From positions 2,443,595 to 2,507,594 of the forward strand of contig JAWPMO010000001.1 in the NCBI GenBank assembly GCA_033344875.1: a stretch of 64,000 nt of DNA, read 5' to 3'. The notes below the pieces were generated by a model, which searched no databases, was not told the DNA's origin, and saw nothing but the letters and a program-made list of their open reading frames with translations. Below are positions 48,568-57,281 of the stretch, piece by piece. A program made the position numbers and the translations under genes. Source of the stretch: Ilumatobacteraceae bacterium (GTDB taxonomy: Bacteria > Actinomycetota > Acidimicrobiia > Acidimicrobiales > Ilumatobacteraceae). The first letter of the stretch is position 1. Each line of letters starts with the position of its first letter.

Positions 48568-49565
48568 TCACGCGTCGGCCGGCACCGGTCGGTTGGCAGC
48601 AGCGGACTGCTCGCGGTAGGCGTCCTGCCAGTCGACATCCTTCGGCGCCGTGAAGAATCCACTGCGTACGTCGGCGAAGGTGTCGGGATCGTCGACACCC
48701 GGGGCGAACCCGGTCTCGGCGAAGTTCCGTGCGGCGTGCAGGATCCGCCGTCGTGTCCGCACGATCATCCGGTCGGACGGCACGAGATGTTCCTTCGTGT
48801 GATCGGTGATCGCCCCCATGCTCTCGGTGAGGCCGGTGTTGCTGAGGCCGAAGATCGGCGTGCCGTCGGGACGGGTGGCGTTGGCCTTGCGGGCCCGCGT
48901 GCCCCCTTCCATCCCAGGTGCACACACATCGTGGGTTCGTCGTCCATCGGCACCCACGCCCTGGCGTGCACGTTGTTGGCGAACGGAGGGGCCGGCGTCT
49001 GGCTCCAGAACGGGAACAGGTAGTTGGCCACCCGCCAGTAGGTCTCACCGGCGCTGGTCTCGCGGTGCGCACCGTACGACGTGCCCCAGTCGGTCTCGAT
49101 CGCGTGGTACTCGGGGGCTCGATTGACCACCGTGTACCGCACCAGGTCGTCGTCGGCGAAGTCGTTGCCGTCGAGGTGGCCGGCGTGGAGGAACCCGAAG
49201 TGCGACGTGTCGATGTCGCCCTCGAGTGATTGCAGCCAGTTGCAGTCACGTTGCGCCCACGCGAGTTGCATGTCGTCGATCGGCATCATCGTGGCCTCGA
49301 GCATCGGGAGCGGCGGCGGCGTTTCGCGCGGACCCATGTACACCCAGATCAATCCGTTGCGCTCTTCGACCCGGTGGCTCTTGGCCTTGACGGTCTGCTT
49401 GAAGCCCTCCTCCTGCGCCGGCGGGAGGTTGGGGATCTCGATCGCGCGGCCCTCGGTGTCGAACTTCCAACCGTGGTACACGCACCGGAGGCCGCCCTCC
49501 TCGTTGCGACCGAGGAACATCGACGCGCACCGATGCGGATCGGTATTGCCTGCAATCTGACGAGG
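48568..49565 (-). pseudogene. Broken Rieske-type aromatic ring-hydroxylating oxygenase large subunit
   Basis: Similar to phthalate-dioxygenase-type Rieske oxygenases. The frame begins after a stop at 49566-49568 with DPHRCASMFLGRNEEGGLRC, then VYHGWKFDTEG. It thus has the second Rieske Cys-x2-His and the first His, but D stands where the first Cys (CPHRG) belongs, and about 60-70 N-terminal residues are missing. Mononuclear iron ligands survive (DIDTSHFGFLHAGH). A second lesion is a one-base deletion in a G run near 48907. It moves LGWKG... from one frame to TRARKANATRPDGTPIFGLS in another, the rest ending at 48568. Non-functional unless sequencing errors are involved. Confidence 0.75.
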
Positions 49566-49707
49566 TCAACTCGGGGCGTTCGGGAGCCGATCGGCGACCA
49601 CTCGATGATGACACCCGTCCTCACCCGTGACATCGTCGGTCGGAAACCCGAGCGAACCCGACGACGCCGCGTCGAACCGGCCGACCGATCCCCCAGGACT
49701 GGACCCC

Positions 49708-51345
49708 ATGACCCGAACCCCCGACACCGTGCCCGGCTGGACGTTCGCCGACGTCTTCGAGTCCGTCGCCGCCGCACTGCCCGACGCTCCGGCGCTGCTC
49801 CACGGCACGCTGACACGCACCTGGGCCGAGTTCGACCGGCGCGCGGACGGCATCGCCCGATTCCTGCTCGATGCCGGAGCCGGCCACCAGGACAAGGTCG
49901 CGTTCTACCTCTACAACCGGCCCGAGTACATCGAGCTGTTCCTCGCGTGCTCGAAGGCGTCGCTCGTGCACGTGAACACCAACTACCGCTACGTCGACGA
50001 CGAGTTGGTCTACGTCTGGGACAACGCCGACGCCGGCGCCGTCGTCTTCCAGGGCGCGTTCACGTCGACGATCGAACGGATCAGGGACCGCGTCCCCGAC
50101 GTCCACACCTGGCTGTGGGTCGACGACGGTGAGGGGTCGTGCCCCGACTGGGCCACCGAGTACGAGACCGCCGCCGCCACTGCGACGACCGGTCGGGTGA
50201 CCGCACCCGCCGGGCGCAGTAGCGACGACCTCGTGCTGCTCTACACCGGCGGCACGACCGGCATGCCCAAGGGGGTCATGTGGCGCCAGGACGATCTGTT
50301 CCTCGTCACCGACCGGGGCAATCGCCACGCGCTCCCCGAGACCCCGGACCTCGACGAATCCGGACGATCACCCGCCGCGATGGCACGGTGCCGGAAGCCC
50401 GGCCCGATCGGACTGCCGGCGTGCCCGCTCATGCACGGGACCGGGTTGCTCAGCTCGCTCAACACGATGGCACTCGGCGGCGCGACGGTGACGCTCGAGA
50501 GCACCCGTTTCGACGTCGAGGAGTACCTCGACGTCATCGACCGGCAACGCGTCAAGAGCACGATCATCGTCGGCGACGTGTTCGCCAAGCCGATCCTCGC
50601 TGCCCTCGACGAGCACCCCGGGCGCTGGGACATCTCCTCACTGCGCCTGATCGTGTCGTCGGGCGTGATGTGGAGCGCCGAGTCGAAACAGGCGCTCCTC
50701 GATCACCATCCCGGCCTGATGCTCGTCGACTCGTACGGCTCGTCCGAGGCGCTCGGCATGGGGTCGTCGATCTCGACCGGTGACCGTGCGGCCAAGACCG
50801 CCAGCTTCCGGCTACGCGACGACGCGGTCGTCATCACCGACGACGGACGGCTCGTCGAGCCGGGCTCGGGCGAGATCGGTCGGGTCGGGCTCACCGGACG
50901 AACCCCGGTCGGGTACTACCGCGATCCCGAGAAGTCGGCGGCGACGTTCCCCGTGATCGACGGCGTGCGGTACTCGGTGCCCGGCGACTTCGCCACCGTC
51001 GAGGCCGACGGCTCGATCAGCCTGCTCGGGCGTGGTTCGGTCTGCATCAACAGCGGCGGCGAGAAGATCTTCCCCGAGGAGGTCGAAGAGGTCCTGAAGC
51101 GACACCCCGCCGTCGCCGACGCCGTGGTGGTCGGCGTGCCCGACGACCGTTTCGGCCAAGCCGTGAACGCCGTGGTGCAGCCGACCGGCGACGCGAACGA
51201 GGCCGATCTCATCGCCCATGTCAAGGCGCACCTCGCCGCGTACAAGGCCCCCAAGCGGGTGTTCACCGTCGCCAGCCTCGAACGCGCTGCCAACGGCAAG
51301 GTCGATTACCAGGCCTGGGCGACCCACGCCGCGAGCCGACCCTGA
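49708..51345 (+). CDS. Acyl-CoA synthetase (AMP-binding family)
   Basis: 545 residues from the ATG at 49708 with AGGA upstream. Motifs: VLLYTGGTTGMPKGVMWRQD at about 175-194, GLPACPLMHGTG, VDSYGSSEALGMGSS, LGRGSVCINSGGEKIFPEEV, and the C-terminal lysine region ERAANGKVDYQAW. The pattern is close to actinobacterial fatty- or steroid-acid CoA ligases. It is intact although both neighbours carry frameshifts. Longer sequence upstream in frame (from 49627) lacks conservation. Substrate unknown. Confidence 0.88.
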   Translation: MTRTPDTVPGWTFADVFESVAAALPDAPALLHGTLTRTWAEFDRRADGIARFLLDAGAGHQDKVAFYLYNRPEYIELFLACSKASLVHVNTNYRYVDDELVYVWDNADAGAVVFQGAFTSTIERIRDRVPDVHTWLWVDDGEGSCPDWATEYETAAATATTGRVTAPAGRSSDDLVLLYTGGTTGMPKGVMWRQDDLFLVTDRGNRHALPETPDLDESGRSPAAMARCRKPGPIGLPACPLMHGTGLLSSLNTMALGGATVTLESTRFDVEEYLDVIDRQRVKSTIIVGDVFAKPILAALDEHPGRWDISSLRLIVSSGVMWSAESKQALLDHHPGLMLVDSYGSSEALGMGSSISTGDRAAKTASFRLRDDAVVITDDGRLVEPGSGEIGRVGLTGRTPVGYYRDPEKSAATFPVIDGVRYSVPGDFATVEADGSISLLGRGSVCINSGGEKIFPEEVEEVLKRHPAVADAVVVGVPDDRFGQAVNAVVQPTGDANEADLIAHVKAHLAAYKAPKRVFTVASLERAANGKVDYQAWATHAASRP

Positions 51346-51368
51346 ACGACGCGAGACAGCACCCCACC

Positions 51369-52143
51369 ATGACGAACACCGACGACATCCACGACCTCCA
51401 CGACCTCCACGACCTCCACGCGCTCCTCCGCTCACACCGGTCGATCCGGACCTTCACCGACGAAGGCGGTCCCCGATCAGGTGGTCGCCGACCTCGTGCA
51501 GTCCGGGCTCTGCGCAGCGACCTCGAGCAACCTCCAGGCCACCACCGTCATCCGCGTGCGCGACTCCGAGCACCGGGCCCGCATCGCGGAGGTCACCGGT
51601 GGGCAGGCCCACGTCCGGGACGCGCCCGTGTTCCTGGTGTGGTGCGCCGACCTCCACCGGAGCCGCATCGCGTGCGAGATGGCGGGCGGGACGATGGCCG
51701 CCGGCATGACCGAGCAGTTCATCATCGCCACCGTCGACGTCGCCCTGGCCGCCCAGAACGCGGTGGTCGCCGCCGAGGCGACCGGACTCGGCATCTGCTA
51801 CATCGGAGGCATCCGGAACGACCCGCAGGTGGTCACCGACCTCCTCCGACTGCCCGACGACGTGTACCCGGTCTTCGGCATGTGCATCGGTCACCCCGGC
51901 CAGGATCCCGACGTCAAACCGCGGCTGCCGCTCGATCTGGTCCTGCGAGACGGCGTCTACGACGACACGGGCGACCGGGAGCTCATCGCTGCCTACGACG
52001 ACCTCATGCGTCGGTACTACCGCGGCCGCACCGGCGGTTCGAAAGACACCAGCTGGAGCGACGCGATCGCCGGGCTCGTCGGCGGCGAACGGCGGCCGCA
52101 CATGCGCGAGTTCCTCCGCCGCCGCGGCTTCGAACTGCGCTGA
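51369..52143 (+). pseudogene. NADPH-dependent nitroreductase (NfsA/Frp-like), frameshifted
   Basis: Frame 1 (ATG at 51369) starts with a DLH repeat and reads ALLRSHRSIRTFTDE. An extra G in GAAGGCGG (about 51465) shifts the reading. Removing it continues AVPDQVVADLVQSGLCAATS SNLQ in frame with 51481-52143, which ends LRRRGFELR. The RSHRSIR...TD-x-V-P motif and CAATSSNLQ are the FMN-binding signature of NfsA/RutE-like flavoproteins. The downstream part is well preserved (ATGLGICYIGGIRNDP, CIGHPGQDPDVKPRLPLDLV). It is either a recent mutation or a sequencing error. Confidence 0.72.
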
Positions 52144-52199
52144 CCCACCTCGACGCCGTCCGCGCGTCGCGGCTCGCCATTACCCACCCGCCGTGATGG

Positions 52200-52213
52200 T
52201 TGATTCGTTTCAA
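52200..52213. promoter_or_regulatory. Apionate-cluster operator, site 1
   Basis: TTGATTCGTTTCAA; its reverse is TTGAAACGAATCAA. TTGA/TCAA arms around a central CG, 54 bases before the GntR gene start. Related sites are at 58557 and 61704. Confidence 0.6.
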
Positions 52214-52223
52214 CAGAATTGGT

Positions 52224-52233
52224 CAACCGGTTG
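52224..52233. promoter_or_regulatory. Decameric palindrome upstream of GntR regulator
   Basis: CAACCGGTTG is a perfect 10-bp palindrome 34 bases before the GTG start and 10 bases from operator site 1. It is a possible autoregulatory half of the same control region. Confidence 0.4.
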
Positions 52234-52266
52234 CGCGCGTGACGGACCCGGTTCTACAGTGGCCGC

Positions 52267-53007
52267 GTGACGCCGCGGGTCGACAAGACGGTCGAAGAGA
52301 TCACGACGGCCCTTGGCGGCGCGATGCCGTCCGACACCGTCGTCTCCGAAGTCGCTCGTCGACTCCTGGCCTACGTCACGAGCGGCGACATCGAACCCGG
52401 CACCCGCCTACCACCCGAGCGGCAACTCGCCGCGTCGCTCGGCGTCGGTCGCTCGGCGATCCGTGAGGCGCTCGCCGCACTCGACATCCTCGGCATCGTC
52501 AACGTCCGCCCCGGCTCGGGCACCTATCTGCGCGGCACCGCCTCCGAGCTCCTGCCCGAGACACTCAGCTGGGGGCTGATGCTGAGCGACGACCGCACCC
52601 ACGACCTGATCGAGATCCGCCAGGGGCTCGAGGTCCAGGCTGCACGGCTCGCCGTGCAGCGGGCCACCCCCGACCACATCGAGCGACTCCGCCGGTGTGT
52701 CGCAACCATGAGGCAGACGATCCCGTCGCTCGACGGGTTCGTCGAGGCCGACATGGCGTTCCACCTCGAACTCGCCGACGCCAGCGGCAACACGGTCCTC
52801 AAAGACCTGCTGCAGACCGTGCGGGCGCTCCTGCGGGTCTGGGCCGATCGAGTCGTACGCGACCCGGCCGACGCCCGGTTCGCGGTCGACGAACACGAGG
52901 CCGTCCTCGTGGCCATCGAGCGACGAGACGAAGACGCCGCCGCTGCAGCGATGTCCACCCACATGACCACCGCCGGCGAACGCCTGCTGCGCGCGGTCGG
53001 AAACTAG
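52267..53007 (+). CDS. GntR/FadR-family transcriptional regulator
   Basis: 246 residues from a GTG at 52267. The winged helix is SGDIEPGTRLPPERQLAASL with GVGRSAIREALAALDILGIV and RPGSGTYLRG. The FCD ligand domain has LIEIRQGLEVQAARLAVQRA, MAFHLELADASGNTVLKDLL (Asp and His metal ligands) and EHEAVLVAIERRDEDAAAAA with a terminal His in MSTHMTTAGERL. FCD domains commonly bind sugar acids. It is followed 17 bases later by apnL on the same strand, so it is the likely regulator of apionate genes. Confidence 0.88.
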   Translation: MTPRVDKTVEEITTALGGAMPSDTVVSEVARRLLAYVTSGDIEPGTRLPPERQLAASLGVGRSAIREALAALDILGIVNVRPGSGTYLRGTASELLPETLSWGLMLSDDRTHDLIEIRQGLEVQAARLAVQRATPDHIERLRRCVATMRQTIPSLDGFVEADMAFHLELADASGNTVLKDLLQTVRALLRVWADRVVRDPADARFAVDEHEAVLVAIERRDEDAAAAAMSTHMTTAGERLLRAVGN

Positions 53008-53024
53008 GCGCGGCGCACGACCTC

Positions 53025-54980
53025 ATGGGCACCCGCATGAATCCGTGTGACCGGTCCGTCCTCGTCGCCGGCACCAGCGAGATCCCTCCGCCGCCGGCGA
53101 ACGTGAGCGTCGGATCGATCACGGCCCTGCTCGACGCCGGGGCGCTGCGACGTCTCGCGATCGGCCCGATCGAGGTGGTGCGGCGGATCGACTTCACGGT
53201 TCGCGACGAGAACTGGTCGACGTACACACCGATCGTCACCCACGAGCAGCTCGACACGATGCCCGACGGCTTCCGGTTCGAACAGCACTTCGACGTCGCC
53301 GACGAAGCGCTCGCCTGTCGCGTCGTGTTCGAGGGTTTCGCCGATGGCACGATCCGCGCCGTCGGCGAGGCGACCGCTCGCCGCGACTTCTCGACCAACC
53401 GGACCGGCTTCACGATGCTCCACCCGATCGCAGGGATCGCCGGGCGGCCCGTCGAGGTGACGCGATCCGACGGACTGCGACAGCCGGCGACCATGCCCGA
53501 TCTGATCGCTCCTACGCAGCCCGTCCGTGACTTCATCGGCCTCGAGTTCGAGATCGAGGGCGTGCCGGTCGTGATCGACTTCGCGGGTGACACCTTCGAG
53601 ATGGAAGACCAGCGCAACTGGTCGGACGCGTCGTTCAAGACCTACTGTCCGCCGCTGCGAGAGGACGGCCTCTACGTGATCCCGGCCGGCTCGACCATCC
53701 GCCAGGAGATCGACATCCGCATCGGAGTGCCCGGGTGCCCGCCGACCGCATCGGCGCCACCGACCGGCGACGCGGCCGCCGGCGTCACGATCGGTGGACC
53801 GCTCGACGAGGACCTGCCGACCTTGCTCCTCGCCGCCGAGCGCGGTTGGCTCCCCGACGGCGTCGGAGCCGCTCGGCTCGCGTCGCTCGGCGCCCTGCTC
53901 CTCCGGGTCACGCCGACCGACGCGCCAGACCTCCTCGAGCAGGCCGGCGCCGTGCTCGCGGGCCGCACCACCCTCGACCTCGAGATCGTCCTCGACGACG
54001 CGCCCGCCGGACCGCAGCTCGACGCCGTCGCCGACGCATGCCGGCGGGCGGGTGTGACTCCCACCCACGTGGTCGCGCTGCCGTCGACCTACCTTCGGAG
54101 CCACCAGCCCGGCGGCACATGGCCGAGCGGACTCACGCCGGCCGAGGCGTTCACCGCCGCCCGAGCCGCGTTTCCCGACGCGTCGGTCGGCGCCGGGATG
54201 CTGACCAACTTCACCGAGTTCAACCGTCACCGACCCGACGGTCTCGATGCAGATCACTTCACCCACGGCAACTCGGCGATCGTGCACGCCGCCGACGATC
54301 TCAGCGTGACGCAGACCCTCGAGGGCCTCCGTGAGATCTTCCGGAGCGCCCGGTCGATCATCGGCGACCGGACGTACCGACTCGGTCTGACCGCGATCGG
54401 CATGCGGACGAATCCCTACGGCGCAGCGGTCTCACCCAACCCCGATCAGCGACGGGTGACGATGGCCACGTACGACCCGCGCGCCCGCGGCCTGTTCGGC
54501 GCGGCGTGGGCGGTCGGCGTACTGGCGGCGACCGAGGGGCATCGCATCGAGGCGATCAGCTTGGCCGCGCCCACCGGACCGTTCGGACTCCTGGCCGAGC
54601 CGGGCCCCGTCGACCGGCCCTGGTACGACGATCACGCCGATGCCGTCGCCCACCCCGTCTTCCACATCCACGCCGCGCTCGCCGCCGGCGGTGCCCGGCA
54701 CCGGGTCGTCGGCCTCCCCGACGGGCTCGCCGGGGTCGCGGTGGTCAGCGCCGATGAACTCCGGGTCGTCATCGCCAATCCGACCTCGACCGCTCGCACC
54801 ATCTCGATCGACGTCGGAGGACGGCACGCGCTCCTCGACACGGCCACGTTCGCCGCCGCCGCGGCCGACCCCGCCTGGCTCGACCGGGCAACGACCGATC
54901 CCACACCGACCACACTCACGCTCGAAGCGTCCGCGGTGCTGTTCATCCGACGCGACGCCGACCCAGGGAACACCCGATGA
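53025..54980 (+). CDS. apnL: Probable D-apionate lactonase
   Basis: 651 residues from the ATG at 53025 (another ATG at 53037). No common domain is obvious. Landmarks are GALRRLAIGPIEVVRRIDFT, MLHPIAGIAGRPVEVTRSDG, EMEDQRNWSDASFKTYCPPL and GAGMLTNFTEFNRHRPDGLD. I recognise this long protein by neighbourhood and pattern as ApnL of the D-apionate pathway, which opens the lactone of apionic acid. The next genes, kinase then oxidoisomerase, fit that pathway. It overlaps oiaK by 4 bases (ATGA). Confidence 0.75.
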   Translation: MGTRMNPCDRSVLVAGTSEIPPPPANVSVGSITALLDAGALRRLAIGPIEVVRRIDFTVRDENWSTYTPIVTHEQLDTMPDGFRFEQHFDVADEALACRVVFEGFADGTIRAVGEATARRDFSTNRTGFTMLHPIAGIAGRPVEVTRSDGLRQPATMPDLIAPTQPVRDFIGLEFEIEGVPVVIDFAGDTFEMEDQRNWSDASFKTYCPPLREDGLYVIPAGSTIRQEIDIRIGVPGCPPTASAPPTGDAAAGVTIGGPLDEDLPTLLLAAERGWLPDGVGAARLASLGALLLRVTPTDAPDLLEQAGAVLAGRTTLDLEIVLDDAPAGPQLDAVADACRRAGVTPTHVVALPSTYLRSHQPGGTWPSGLTPAEAFTAARAAFPDASVGAGMLTNFTEFNRHRPDGLDADHFTHGNSAIVHAADDLSVTQTLEGLREIFRSARSIIGDRTYRLGLTAIGMRTNPYGAAVSPNPDQRRVTMATYDPRARGLFGAAWAVGVLAATEGHRIEAISLAAPTGPFGLLAEPGPVDRPWYDDHADAVAHPVFHIHAALAAGGARHRVVGLPDGLAGVAVVSADELRVVIANPTSTARTISIDVGGRHALLDTATFAAAAADPAWLDRATTDPTPTTLTLEASAVLFIRRDADPGNTR

Positions 54981-56338
54981 CCGCCGACACCCCCGACCGA
55001 CTGATCTCCTTCTACGGCGACGACTTCACCGGTTCGTCCTCCGCGATGGAGGTGCTGGCCTTCGCCGGCGTGCCGACCGTGATGTTCCTCGAGCCGCCCG
55101 GCCCCGACGAGCTCGCCCGATTCCCCGACGTGCGCGCGATCGGAATCGCCGGTGTGGCGCGTTCGCGCACCCCGGAATGGATGCGCACCCGGCTGCCCGA
55201 CGCGTTCCGAGCGTTGGCGGACTTCGGCGCACCGGTCGCCCACTACAAGGTGTGCTCGACGTTCGACTCGTCACCGACCGTCGGCTCGATCGGCACCGCG
55301 ATCGACGTCGGCGCGCCGATTCTCGGCAACCGTTGGCACCCCCTCGTCGTCGGCGCGCCGGCGATCCGTCGGTACCAGGCGTTCGGCAACCTGTTCGCGG
55401 GCATCGACAGCCGCGTCCACCGCCTCGACCGGCACCCGGTGATGCGTCGCCACCCGGTCACGCCGATGGACGAATCCGACCTGACCGTGCACCTCGCCCG
55501 ACAGACCGACAGGTCGATCGGCCTGGTCGACCTCGCGTCGATGGCGGCCGGCGACGCCGACACGTGCCTGGCGGGAGCACTCGCCGACGGTGCCGAGATC
55601 GTCGCGATCGACGTGATCGACGACACCACACTCACCGAGGCCGGTCGGCTGATCTGGCGCGACGGGCACGGGCCGGTCTTCGCCGTCGGTTCACAGGGCA
55701 TCGAGTACGCCCTCGTCGCCCACTGGCGAGCCATCGGGCTCCTACCGAGCACGGTCGAGACACCGACGTTCGCGCCGGTCGATCAGATCCTGTGCGTGTC
55801 CGGGTCGTGCTCCTCGGTCACCGCAGCCCAGATCGCGACCGCCGCAGCGGCCGGCTTCACGATCATCGACCTCGACGTGACCCGATCGGTCGATGAGGCC
55901 ACCTGGGCCGAGGAACTCTCACGAGCGACCGAGGCGACCTTCGCCGCGCTCGCCGGCGGCAACGACGTCATCGTAGCCACCGCCGGTGGTCCGATCGACG
56001 AGGCGACGGCTCGGCTCACCGACGCGCTCCGGGTCTCCGGCGTGGCCGCGGAGACGGCCAACGATCGCATCGGGTCGGGTCTCGGTCGGATCGTCGCCGA
56101 CGTCCGACGGACCACCCGCCTGCCCCGCGTCGCGATCGCCGGCGGCGACACGTCCGGGCACGCCATCACGGCGCTCGACGCCACCGCACTGTCGGCGATC
56201 GCCCCACTCGCCCCGGGCGCTCCACTCTGTGCGGTCCACTCCGACGACGCCGACATCGACGGCCTCGAGGTCACCCTCAAGGGCGGCCAGATGGGCAGCG
56301 CCGACTTCTTCGAACTCGCCAAGCGCGGACTGGCATGA
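54977..56338 (+). CDS. oiaK: Four-carbon acid sugar kinase family (DUF1537), probable 3-oxo-isoapionate kinase
   Basis: 453 residues. N-terminal SFYGDDFTGSSSAMEVLAFA is the DUF1537 sugar-binding start, with KVCSTFDSSPTVGSIGTAID. The C-terminal nucleotide domain has LCVSGSCSSVTAAQIATAAA, VATAGGPIDEATARL, and GGDTSGHAITALDATALSAI, with GGQMGSADFFELA at the end. Members phosphorylate sugar acids such as erythronate and 3-oxo-isoapionate with ATP. Between apnL and apnO the latter substrate fits, giving 3-oxo-isoapionate 4-phosphate. Confidence 0.82.
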   Translation: MTADTPDRLISFYGDDFTGSSSAMEVLAFAGVPTVMFLEPPGPDELARFPDVRAIGIAGVARSRTPEWMRTRLPDAFRALADFGAPVAHYKVCSTFDSSPTVGSIGTAIDVGAPILGNRWHPLVVGAPAIRRYQAFGNLFAGIDSRVHRLDRHPVMRRHPVTPMDESDLTVHLARQTDRSIGLVDLASMAAGDADTCLAGALADGAEIVAIDVIDDTTLTEAGRLIWRDGHGPVFAVGSQGIEYALVAHWRAIGLLPSTVETPTFAPVDQILCVSGSCSSVTAAQIATAAAAGFTIIDLDVTRSVDEATWAEELSRATEATFAALAGGNDVIVATAGGPIDEATARLTDALRVSGVAAETANDRIGSGLGRIVADVRRTTRLPRVAIAGGDTSGHAITALDATALSAIAPLAPGAPLCAVHSDDADIDGLEVTLKGGQMGSADFFELAKRGLA

Positions 56339-56396
56339 CACGCCGCCGAGCAGCGCTCGTTCCCCACCCTCCACGACAACGAAAGAGGTTCAGTTC

Positions 56397-57233
56397 ATGA
56401 TCAGCATTGCTTTGTTCGGTGCGGGCGGCAAGATGGGTGTTCGTCTCGCGACGAACCTCGCCGACTCGCCGTACACCGTGCACCACATCGAGGTCAGCGA
56501 AGCCGGCCGGCAACGGCTCCTCGACGAGACCGGCCTGACCTGCACCACCCAAGCCGACGCGCTCGCGGACGCCGACGTCGTCATCCTCGCCGTACCGGAC
56601 CGGTTGATCGGCACGATCCTGGACGGCTTCGTCGACGAACTGCGCCCGGGTACCGCGGTGATCATGCTCGACGCCGCAGCACCATCGGCGGGCAAACTCC
56701 CGGATCGGGCCGACCTCACCTACTTCGTGACGCACCCGTGTCACCCACCGATCTTCAACGACGAGACCGACCCCGAAGCCCAGACCGACTACTTCGGCGG
56801 CTACAAGGCCAAACAGAACATCATCTGCGCGCTGATGCAGGGCCCCGAAGACCACTACGAACTGTGCGAACAAATCGCCCGCGCGTTCTACGCACCGGTG
56901 ATGACCGCACACCGCTGCACCGTCGAGCAGATGATCGTGCTCGAACCCGCCCTGTCCGAATCGGTCGGTGCCACGTTTTCGTACATGCTCCGCGCGGCGG
57001 TCGACGAAGCCACCCGACGCGGGGTGCCAGAGCAGGCTGCACGCGACTTCCTGCTCGGCCACCTGTCGATCCTGTTGGCGGTGTCGTTCGATCTCCAACC
57101 CGGCGGTCGACTGTCCGACGGGTGCATGCTCGCGATCGAAGAAGCCAAACCCCTGATCTTCCACGACGACTGGCTCAACCGCATCTTCGACCCCAACGCC
57201 ATCACCGCCTCCGTCGAATCCATCGTCCACTGA
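56397..57233 (+). CDS. apnO: Probable D-apionate oxidoisomerase (phosphogluconate-dehydrogenase-C-like)
   Basis: 278 residues from the ATG at 56397, with GAAAGAGG upstream. The NAD-binding motif is IALFGAGGKMGVRLATNLAD (residues about 4-23). FVTHPCHPPIFNDET and YFGGYKAKQNIICALMQGPE precede the helical C-terminal domain (EQMIVLEPALSESVGATFSY, FLLGHLSILLAVSFDLQPGG). This matches ApnO, which oxidises and isomerises D-apionate to 3-oxo-isoapionate with NAD. It is the last gene of the apnL-oiaK-apnO transcript and converges with the RuBisCO-like gene. Confidence 0.85.
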   Translation: MISIALFGAGGKMGVRLATNLADSPYTVHHIEVSEAGRQRLLDETGLTCTTQADALADADVVILAVPDRLIGTILDGFVDELRPGTAVIMLDAAAPSAGKLPDRADLTYFVTHPCHPPIFNDETDPEAQTDYFGGYKAKQNIICALMQGPEDHYELCEQIARAFYAPVMTAHRCTVEQMIVLEPALSESVGATFSYMLRAAVDEATRRGVPEQAARDFLLGHLSILLAVSFDLQPGGRLSDGCMLAIEEAKPLIFHDDWLNRIFDPNAITASVESIVH

Positions 57234-57281
57234 CCCACGACGAACGCACGACCTGACCGAGACGACCCGAGGGCCGCTCGC

